From JBBQCW01 sp038319025 (GTDB lineage: Bacteria; Actinomycetota; Thermoleophilia; Solirubrobacterales; Solirubrobacteraceae): 64,000 bases of DNA. The DNA lies in contig JBBQCW010000002.1 in the NCBI GenBank assembly GCA_038319025.1, positions 124,001 to 188,000 on the forward strand, given 5' to 3'. Position numbers and translations under genes: made by a program. How positions within the stretch are numbered: the first letter of the stretch is position 1; each line of letters starts with the position of its first letter. Positions 58,092-64,000 of the stretch are shown here, piece by piece. The notes under the pieces were generated by a model. That model did no database searches. It was not told the origin of the DNA and saw only the letters and a list, made by a program, of their open reading frames with translations.

Positions 58092-59243
58092 CTAGTTGAC
58101 CCGCTGCACCAGCATGGCCATACCCATGCCGCCGGCGACGCACATCGACTCGATGCCGTACTCACCGTCGAGCGTGTCGAGGTCATTCAGCAGCGTCGTC
58201 ATGATGCGCGCGCCGGTCATCCCGAAGGGATGCCCCAGCGCGATCGCGCCGCCGAACGGGTTGAGCTTCTCCGCGGGGATGTTGAGCTCATCCATGCAGG
58301 GGACGATCTGCGCGGCGAACGCCTCGTTGATCTCGACCACGTCGATGTCGTCCATCGTCATGCCGACCTGCTTGAGCAGCGCTTGGATCGCCGGGATCGG
58401 CCCGACGCCCATGTACTCCGGATCGATCGCCGCGACCGTCGAGGCAATGATCTTCGCGCGGGGCTTCTTGCCCAGCGAAGCAGCCTTCTCCTCGGACATG
58501 ACGAGCACCGCGGCAGCGCCGTCGTTCAGCGGACAGGCGTTGCCGGCCGTGACTGTGCCGCCCTCCTTGAACACCGGGTTGAGCGACGCCAGCTTCTCCA
58601 GCGTCGTTCCGGCGCGCGGCCCGTCGTCCTGCGTGACGACCGTGCCGTCCGGCGTGGTGACGCCGACGATCTCCGCGTCGAAGTGCCCGTTGTCCCGCGC
58701 CTCCACGGCGCGCTTCTGGGAGATCTCGGCCCACTCGTCCTGGGACTCGCGCGAGACGCCGTAGCGCTCGGCCACGTTCTCCGCCGTCAACCCCATCGGG
58801 ATGTAGACGTTGGTGATCGAACCTTCCGAGCCGTCAAGCGCGGAGTTGAACTCGAACGGCCCACCCTCCGTGCTGCGCGAGATGGCCTCGACGCCGCCGG
58901 CGATGTAGGTGTCACCCTCCCCCGCCTTGATGGCGTGGAACGCGTTCCGGATGGTCTGCAACGACGACGCGCAGAACCGGTTCACGGTCACGCCGGGCAC
59001 AGACTCCGGCAGACCGGCCAGCAGCGCAGCGTTGCGAGCTACGTTGAACCCGGCCTCGCCGGTGCCCGCCGCGTTGCCGTACATGACGTCGACTACGTCG
59101 GCGAAGTTGACGTCCGGGTTGCGGTCCTGCAGCGCGATCAGCGGGACAGCCGCCAGATCATCAGCCCGTACGTCCTTGAGGGACCCTTTGACCGCGCGCC
59201 CGATGGGCGTGCGGACAGCGTCCACGATCATTGCTTCTGACAT
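58092..59243 (-). CDS. fadA: Acetyl-CoA acyltransferase (thiolase)
   Basis: A 383-residue thiolase. The acyl-accepting cysteine is in TVNRFCASSLQTIRNA. The C-terminal histidine and second cysteine are in GGAIALGHPFGMTGARIM and MCVAGGMGMAMLV, the full catalytic triad. The EINEAFAAQ motif is present. Length fits the degradative or biosynthetic thiolases; the AxxVE-type sequence is consistent with beta-oxidation. The ATG at 59243 has AAGGAG 9 bases upstream. Next to the SDR and WS/DGAT genes it completes a small acyl-CoA neighbourhood. Confidence 0.94.
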   Translation of the reverse strand: MSEAMIVDAVRTPIGRAVKGSLKDVRADDLAAVPLIALQDRNPDVNFADVVDVMYGNAAGTGEAGFNVARNAALLAGLPESVPGVTVNRFCASSLQTIRNAFHAIKAGEGDTYIAGGVEAISRSTEGGPFEFNSALDGSEGSITNVYIPMGLTAENVAERYGVSRESQDEWAEISQKRAVEARDNGHFDAEIVGVTTPDGTVVTQDDGPRAGTTLEKLASLNPVFKEGGTVTAGNACPLNDGAAAVLVMSEEKAASLGKKPRAKIIASTVAAIDPEYMGVGPIPAIQALLKQVGMTMDDIDVVEINEAFAAQIVPCMDELNIPAEKLNPFGGAIALGHPFGMTGARIMTTLLNDLDTLDGEYGIESMCVAGGMGMAMLVQRVN

Positions 59244-59360
59244 GAGGAGATGCTCCTTGTGCACTCGGTTTCCCCGGCGGTCTCACTCCACGGGGCGGGT
59301 TCCTCGGCGGTTGCACTCCGCGAGGTAAACCGAACGCTATCGAATCCGACTGCCGTCAGG

Positions 59361-61397
59361 TCACTTTGCCGAGCCGGACAACCCGGCCTTGGCCTTGTAC
59401 CGCAGCGGCGCCGTGACGGCGATGCTGGTCTTGCCGCCCGCGGTGAGCGTGAAGCTGACGGAGTAGGAGCCGGACTTCAGCTTTTTGGGGAGCGTCAGCT
59501 TTGCTGCGCTGGTGCCGGCCGCAACGGTGAACCGCACCGTCGCCACCGTCGCGACCCGCGTGCAGTTTGAGCGCTTCCCGTGCTTGAGGGTGCCGCAGGT
59601 GGCGCGCTTGCTCTTGCGGTAGCCCTTGACCTTTTGCGTCACTTTGGCGGTGATCGTTCCCGCCAGGTTCGCGGTGAAGGCGATCTTGGCGGCCGCCTTG
59701 GCCGTGGCCTTCGAGCCGAGCGTCACCTTCAGTGTGGGGAGCGTCACGGGCGGGGGATTGCCACCGCCGTCAGGGCCGCCACCGCCGCCGCCCGGTGTCC
59801 CGCCGCCACCGCCGCCACCGCCGCCGGCCGGCGGAGCCGTGACGTCGACGGTCTTGGTCACTGTGGCCGGGCAGCCCGTGGCCGGGGTCAGGGTCAGGGA
59901 GACGGTGTAGGCGCCCGCCACCGAGTACGCGTGCACGGGCGCCGCATCGGACGACGTCGTGCCGTCACCGAAGCTCCACGACTGTGTCGCAATGACGTCG
60001 GGGGAGGTGAACCCAAAGGCACCGGAGGCTCCCGCCACCAGGCTCGCCGGGCCGGTGATCGCGCCCGAGGCATCCGTGGAAGCGCCCTGGTACTCGTAGG
60101 CGCCGAGGTCACGGCGGGCAGGGTTGGCTCCGCACAGGCCGCGAACGATCCGCGGCGCGCCGGCCAGGTCGGTCTGGGACTCAACAAAGTCGCTCGGGGG
60201 AGTGCCGAAGGGGACACCAAAGCCTTGAGGATCTGCGGCGTCGATGGCCGGGGAGTTGGCCAGAAGGTGCCCGTAGAAGCCCTCGACCATCGTGGCGGCC
60301 GGTGTGTTGACGTCATTGTGGCCGGCGCTGTCGGCGGAGCAGTGCGAGCGATCTTCGATCCATTCGAGGCCGTCAGGAACCGCCGTGTAGTCGCAGAAGA
60401 TCTTCTGAGCGGAGTTGATGTCGGACCTGCTCGGAGCGGTCGAGAGGATCGAGTTGCGCACGTGGATCTCAAGCTGGAGCATCCCGGTGTTGAAATCCGT
60501 CTGCACCGATGGAGCCGACCCACCCAGGGTCTGGATGATCGTGACGTGGTCGAGGTTGGCGATCGCGCTCGAATTGCCGCTGCCCACCCGCGTCGCCTCA
60601 ACGCCGGTGCCGCCGTCCGTGATGGTGACGTCCTGCAACTGCGCCTTCGCGTCTTGGTTTGCCAAACTCGGCGCCACGAAGACGCCCACGACGTGGCTGT
60701 CTCCATCGGCCCGGAGCGCCGTTCGCGTGAGGGTGACGTTCTGGTAGTCATCGTCGATCAGCGGCCGATGCGCTGGGTCCACACCGATGCGGTTGATCTG
60801 CGAATCGGTGGCCACGAACGTTCCGCGCGTGAACACGTTCACGGAACCTTCCGTCACGATGAGCGACCCGCTGAAATGTGCGACCCCGGTGTCGTTCACG
60901 TTCACCGCAGTGGCGGTGCCGGAGGTCGTCGCCTTGCGCTCGACCACCACGTTGTCAAAGTCCACCTCGCCTTGGTGCACGTCGACGGCATGCTGACCGC
61001 CGGTCGGATTGGAGTTGGTGATCACCAGGTTTTTCACGATCAACGTGGCGAAGATGCCGGTGCGCCAGTCGAGCGAGGTGGATGCCGAACCGACGATCCG
61101 AGTCGGGCTCCCTGCGCCCTGCAGAATCAGTCCACCCGCATCCGCCACCTGGTTGAAGACCGGGGCGACGTGATCGCCCGCGTCCAAGTGGATGGTGTCC
61201 AGGCCGAGGGTGGCCCGCTCGGCGGCCACCGCGCCGATGAGGTTGCAGTCGTCGGAGACCTGGGTACACGGTGACGCCGCGCTCACGGCCCCGTTGTGCT
61301 CGGCGTACATCACCTCGGCCGATGCCACCGAAGGCGCCGTTGCAACGGCGCCGAGGACGACGGCAACAGCAAACAAGGAACGAAGACGTGCGGACAA
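59361..61397 (-). CDS. Large exported surface protein (beta-helix, PKD-like domain, basic C-terminal module)
   Basis: A 678-residue exported protein. A signal peptide (LFAVAVVLGAVATAPSVASA) is followed by a right-handed beta-helix-like region of about 370 residues with repeats such as LDHVTIIQTLGG and LQDVTITDGGTGVEATRVG. Then comes a PKD-like Ig domain (SWSFGDGTTSSDAAPVHAYS), a glycine linker (TPGGGGGGPDGG), and a lysine-rich beta module of about 140 residues (TLKHGKRSNCTRVATVATVR) typical of Solirubrobacterales. No sortase motif is seen. The start is TTG at 61397, with GGGAG 7 bases upstream; a GTG at 61511 would add 38 residues of non-signal sequence. Confidence 0.75.
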   Translation of the reverse strand: MSARLRSLFAVAVVLGAVATAPSVASAEVMYAEHNGAVSAASPCTQVSDDCNLIGAVAAERATLGLDTIHLDAGDHVAPVFNQVADAGGLILQGAGSPTRIVGSASTSLDWRTGIFATLIVKNLVITNSNPTGGQHAVDVHQGEVDFDNVVVERKATTSGTATAVNVNDTGVAHFSGSLIVTEGSVNVFTRGTFVATDSQINRIGVDPAHRPLIDDDYQNVTLTRTALRADGDSHVVGVFVAPSLANQDAKAQLQDVTITDGGTGVEATRVGSGNSSAIANLDHVTIIQTLGGSAPSVQTDFNTGMLQLEIHVRNSILSTAPSRSDINSAQKIFCDYTAVPDGLEWIEDRSHCSADSAGHNDVNTPAATMVEGFYGHLLANSPAIDAADPQGFGVPFGTPPSDFVESQTDLAGAPRIVRGLCGANPARRDLGAYEYQGASTDASGAITGPASLVAGASGAFGFTSPDVIATQSWSFGDGTTSSDAAPVHAYSVAGAYTVSLTLTPATGCPATVTKTVDVTAPPAGGGGGGGGGTPGGGGGGPDGGGNPPPVTLPTLKVTLGSKATAKAAAKIAFTANLAGTITAKVTQKVKGYRKSKRATCGTLKHGKRSNCTRVATVATVRFTVAAGTSAAKLTLPKKLKSGSYSVSFTLTAGGKTSIAVTAPLRYKAKAGLSGSAK

Positions 61398-61528
61398 GGT
61401 GGGACTCCCGATGGTCGATTCGGAAACCGGGAGAGTACCGACCCTGCGGCGACGCTGAGCCACTGCCGTACCGGGCAACAAAACCCGTGCAAAGTCGTTG
61501 AATCGGCGCACCCGCCCGGGCCCGTCGC

Positions 61529-61534
61529 TACATT
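61529..61534 (+). promoter_or_regulatory. Leaderless -10 element of the pentapeptide-repeat gene
   Basis: TACATT ends 6 bases before ATG 61541, again without a ribosome-binding site. Confidence 0.5.
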
Positions 61535-61540
61535 CGCTGG

Positions 61541-62101
61541 ATGCTCCGCCGAGTCGGTCTCGTTGTCCTCTGCCTGTGCTTGGTCGCCCCCACCGCGGCG
61601 TCGGCCAAGACCGTGCGCGGTTGCAAGATCCGCCCGCGCACCCAATGCGCGGGCCGGCACCTGGACGGTGCCAAGCTCAACCATTCAAGTTTGTTTGGGG
61701 CCAACTTCCGCACAGCGCATCTGAACAACGTGCAGCTCGCCTACTCGAACCTCAAGCGAGCAAACCTCAACAAGGCCGAGCTGTGGCAGGCCGACCTGAC
61801 CCACACCGACTTGCAAGAGTCCGACCTCGCCTACGCGAACGTGACCTACATCGCCGCCACCTACTCAGGGTTCCGGTTCGCCCGCCTGTACAAGGCCGAT
61901 TTCTACAAGGCCGACCTCTATAAGGCCGACCTGCGCGACACCGACTCCCGCTACGCGAACTTCAACGGGGCGAACCTCAACGGCGCGGACTTCAACGGGG
62001 CGAACCTGCAGAAGGCCACCCTGTGCGGGGCGAACATCACCAACGCGGACTTCACGAACGCGAACTTGACGGGCACCCGCTGCCCGCCGCCGTCGTCCTG
62101 A
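61541..62101 (+). CDS. Exported pentapeptide-repeat protein
   Basis: A 186-residue protein with a signal peptide (GLVVLCLCLVAPTAASA) and about 25 tandem five-residue repeats of the A(D/N)LXX type: ANLNKAELWQADLTHTDLQE, then YKADFYKADLYKADL and GANLNGADFNGANLQ. These should fold as a right-handed quadrilateral beta-helix. Two cysteine pairs (RGCKIRPRTQC and LCGAN...TRC) may cap it as disulfides. Most pentapeptide-repeat proteins have no enzymatic role and mimic DNA or bind partners. Export makes a DNA-gyrase-protection role unlikely here. Confidence 0.87.
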   Translation: MLRRVGLVVLCLCLVAPTAASAKTVRGCKIRPRTQCAGRHLDGAKLNHSSLFGANFRTAHLNNVQLAYSNLKRANLNKAELWQADLTHTDLQESDLAYANVTYIAATYSGFRFARLYKADFYKADLYKADLRDTDSRYANFNGANLNGADFNGANLQKATLCGANITNADFTNANLTGTRCPPPSS

Positions 62102-62240
62102 CAGCGCGACTAAGCGCTGCCTGCGTCGGGTAGAACGATGGAGAGGCGACGACCGCCACCGGTCGGCCGCTCCGTTTTCGGTTCCGGTGTGTTCGATGTA
62201 TGGACGCCCCTCCGAACTCGCCTGGACTGTCGCTGCGCGC

Positions 62241-62852
62241 ATGAACAGATCACCCTCCCAATCTCCTTCCTGTGACGACCTCGTTGGTCGCCGGGTAGCC
62301 GTCCTGCTCGCCTCCGAAGGTGCCGAGCAGATGCACTTCACCCAGATCTGGATGGCCGTCGTAGAGGCCGGCGGGACTCCGGTGCTGGTCGCACCGTCCC
62401 CCGGCACCGCACAGACCCTCGGTGAGCGCACGGAAGGGAACTCTTTCGACGTGGACGTGACGCTCACCGAAGCCGATGCGGATACGTTCGACGGCCTCGT
62501 CCTGATCGGCGGACTGGCGAGCTCCGACACCCTGCGCACCTCAGAGCGAGCGCGCGAACTCGTCCGCGACCTCGTCCGCGCCGGCCGGCCCGTGGGCTCA
62601 GTCGGTCATGCGGCTTGGCTGCTGGCCGATGCCGGCGTCACCGGCGGCCGACAGGTCACTTCGTGGCCTTCGCTGGCGCCAGATCTGATCGGTGCCGGCG
62701 CGCGCTGGCGCGATCAAGCGGTCGTCGTCGACGGCCCCGTGGTGACCGCGCGCCACTCCGGTGACCTCCCTGAGTTCTGCAACGCATTCGTGTCGGCGAT
62801 CGCCGCCCGGCGCCTCACCCCCGCCGGCCAGCGGGACTCCCGCAGCAGCTAG
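62241..62852 (+). CDS. DJ-1/PfpI-family protein without the catalytic cysteine
   Basis: A 203-residue class I glutamine amidotransferase-like protein. It opens with VGRRVAVLLASEGAEQMHFTQIWMAVVEAGG. The nucleophile elbow, normally AxxCHGxxLL, reads GSVGHAAWLLADAGV: the cysteine is replaced by glycine, so protease or glyoxalase activity is unlikely. The acidic residue in LLASEGAEQMH is present. The start is uncertain: ATG 62241 gives a compact protein, while GTG 62187 would add 18 residues. It ends 4 bases into the DAHP synthase gene on the opposite strand. Confidence 0.75.
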   Translation: MNRSPSQSPSCDDLVGRRVAVLLASEGAEQMHFTQIWMAVVEAGGTPVLVAPSPGTAQTLGERTEGNSFDVDVTLTEADADTFDGLVLIGGLASSDTLRTSERARELVRDLVRAGRPVGSVGHAAWLLADAGVTGGRQVTSWPSLAPDLIGAGARWRDQAVVVDGPVVTARHSGDLPEFCNAFVSAIAARRLTPAGQRDSRSS

Positions 62853-63871
62853 GCCAACCGCTTGCCGAGCAGCGCGGCGTGCGCGCTGACCGCCGCGGCG
62901 AACTCCCCGAACTGGGAGGCGTACAGCGATTGCGGCCCGTCGCACAGCGCCGCCTCCGGATCCTCGTGGACCTCGACGATGATGCCGTCCGCGCCAACGG
63001 CAGCAGCCGCCCGGGCCAGCGGCTCGACGAGCCGCCTGTCCCCCGGCGCGTGGCTCGGATCCACGATCACCGGGAGATGTGTGTGCAGCTTCAGCCAGGG
63101 GATCGCACCGAGATCAAGCGTGAAGCGCGTGGCCGTCTCGAACGTGCGGATGCCGCGCTCGCACAGCATCACCGCCTCGTTGCCCTCCTTGAGGATGTAG
63201 TCGGCGGCCATCAGCAGTTCGTCGAGCGATGAGCTCAGACCACGCTTGAGAAGCACCGGCTTGCCCAACTTGCCCGCCACTTCCAGCAGCGCGTAGTTCT
63301 GCATGTTGCGAGCACCGATCTGCACCACGTCGGCGTGATCGTGGACGGCCTGCGCGTTGGCCACGTCGAGCAGCTCGGTGACGATCGGAAGGCCCGTCTC
63401 CTCGCGCGCCTCGACGAGGATCTCGAGCGCCTCATCCCCCAGACCCTTGAAGGCGAACGGCGAGGTGCGCGGCTTGAACGCACCGCCGCGGAGCATCGAG
63501 GCACCGGCGTCGCGCACGGCACGGGCCACTCCCAGCGTCTGGTCGCGGGACTCGACGGTGCAAGGCCCGGCGATCAGGCAGAACGTCTCGCCGCCGCCGA
63601 CGGTCCGTCCGCCGATGGTGAACGCTGACGGTTTGTCGTGGCTGAGTTCAAGTGACGCGAGCTTGTACGGGCGGGAGATCGGGACGACGCGATCCACGCC
63701 GCTCATACCTTCGAGCGCCAGCTCGCGCACGCCCTCGGGATCGCCGATCGCACCGATCGCCGTGGTCAGCTCCCCGGGCATTACGGCTACGTGCACGCCG
63801 GTCTTTGCGAGCCGCGCGCGCACGGCCTCGATGTCGGCGGGCGAGGCGGTGGGAGTCATCACGATCATCAT
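62849..63871 (-). CDS. aroF: 3-deoxy-7-phosphoheptulonate synthase (DAHP synthase)
   Basis: A 340-residue type I (AroF/AroA-beta) DAHP synthase, first step of the shikimate pathway. An N-terminal ACT-like regulatory part (MTPTASPADIEAVRARLAKTGVHV) precedes the TIM-barrel. Key motifs: CLIAGPCTVESRDQTLGVAR, GGAFKPRTSPFAFKGLG, ADVVQIGARNMQNYALLEVA, KPVLLKRGLSSSLDELLMAADYIL and VIVDPSHAPGDRRLV with metal-binding residues. The ATG at 63871 fits a TACCGT element 8 bases upstream; the ATG at 63868 is nearly as good. It probably supplies aromatic amino acid and menaquinone precursors. Confidence 0.95.
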   Translation of the reverse strand: MMIVMTPTASPADIEAVRARLAKTGVHVAVMPGELTTAIGAIGDPEGVRELALEGMSGVDRVVPISRPYKLASLELSHDKPSAFTIGGRTVGGGETFCLIAGPCTVESRDQTLGVARAVRDAGASMLRGGAFKPRTSPFAFKGLGDEALEILVEAREETGLPIVTELLDVANAQAVHDHADVVQIGARNMQNYALLEVAGKLGKPVLLKRGLSSSLDELLMAADYILKEGNEAVMLCERGIRTFETATRFTLDLGAIPWLKLHTHLPVIVDPSHAPGDRRLVEPLARAAAAVGADGIIVEVHEDPEAALCDGPQSLYASQFGEFAAAVSAHAALLGKRLA

Positions 63872-63879
63872 TTGCGCAG

Positions 63880-63885
63880 ACGGTA
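63880..63885 (-). promoter_or_regulatory. Leaderless -10 element of the DAHP synthase gene
   Basis: TACCGT on the minus strand ends 8 bases before the ATG at 63871. Confidence 0.45.
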
Positions 63886-63975
63886 CGACAGACGGGCACC
63901 GCAACGTTTGCCCGCGGGCCGGGTTCCAGTAGCCGGACGAACCGAACCGGCCCCCCGAAAGGAGCCCCACCCGTC

Positions 63976-64000
63976 ATGAAGAGCACGCGCATCATCACCA
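63976..64000 (+). CDS. Start of a gene running off the right edge
   Basis: An ATG at 63976 begins MKSTRIIT. AAAGGAG lies upstream but 11 bases away, and the basic start would suit a signal peptide or a regulator. Only eight residues are visible, so function cannot be assigned. It is divergent from DAHP synthase. Confidence 0.4.

Noticed and set aside
1..64000. Insertion sequences, prophage, integrases, tRNA or rRNA genes
   Set aside because: No transposase, integrase, phage structural gene or tRNA/rRNA sequence was recognised on either strand; GC and codon use look even throughout.

Overview
The window is high-GC DNA (clearly above 65 percent by eye) carrying a dense chromosomal stretch of about 60 protein genes. 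I see no rRNA, tRNA, CRISPR array, insertion sequence or prophage. The gene content points to an actinobacterium, most likely class Thermoleophilia (Solirubrobacter, Conexibacter or Patulibacter relatives). The pointers are: a large secreted protein whose C-terminus has the FSGKIGRRTLKPGRY-type module typical of that group; an actinobacterial tal-zwf-opcA-pgl cluster; a Rv3679/Rv3680-like pair of GET3/ArsA ATPases; InhA-type enoyl reductase; an F420-type LLM oxidoreductase; WS/DGAT; and a c-di-AMP riboswitch ahead of a wall-associated gene. The taxonomic placement is inference.

Layout. 1-9 kb: partial cytochrome P450, methyltransferase, photolyase, LON-domain protein, DMT transporter, secreted beta-propeller protein, lipoprotein and gamma-glutamyltransferase. 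9-16 kb: parA translationally coupled to an ftsZ with a long N-terminal extension, a bicupin, two ArsA-like ATPases, an uncharacterised protein and a secreted esterase. 16-25 kb: Zur and a zinc ABC transporter in which one permease is fused in frame to the binding protein, followed by NlpC/P60-like, YibE/F-like, amidase and HxlR genes. 25-30 kb: AIM24 protein, a non-coding repeat region, the primary sigma factor with a textbook promoter and a LexA-type box, a basic tail-like protein, and the c-di-AMP riboswitch plus RlpA-like gene. 30-37 kb: degenerate GGDEF protein, moeA, MerR-DICT regulator, NAD(P)-binding protein pair and InhA-like fabI. 35-41 kb: purE, purK, a PII-like gene, dabA and dabB, all on the minus strand with stop/start overlaps, transcribed from one promoter next to a divergent winged-helix regulator. 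41-55 kb: glpX, then a central-carbon cluster (ROK kinase, transaldolase, G6PD, OpcA, GH15, 6-phosphogluconolactonase, histidine phosphatase, second GH15). 55-64 kb: DUF559 gene bracketed by hairpins, SDR, WS/DGAT, thiolase, surface protein, pentapeptide-repeat protein, a DJ-1-like protein lacking its cysteine, and DAHP synthase.

How genes work together. The GH15 enzymes could release glucose from trehalose or other alpha-glucosides, the ROK kinase phosphorylates it, and zwf/opcA/pgl/tal run the pentose phosphate pathway, with glpX nearby on the gluconeogenic side. The most interesting unit is dabB-dabA-PII-purK-purE: DabAB accumulates inorganic carbon and PurK consumes bicarbonate, so the operon looks like a carbon-supply module dedicated to purine synthesis, with a PII-like protein as candidate regulator. 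A second recurring theme is leaderless transcription: at least ten genes have a TANNNT -10 element ending 6 to 8 bases before the start codon.
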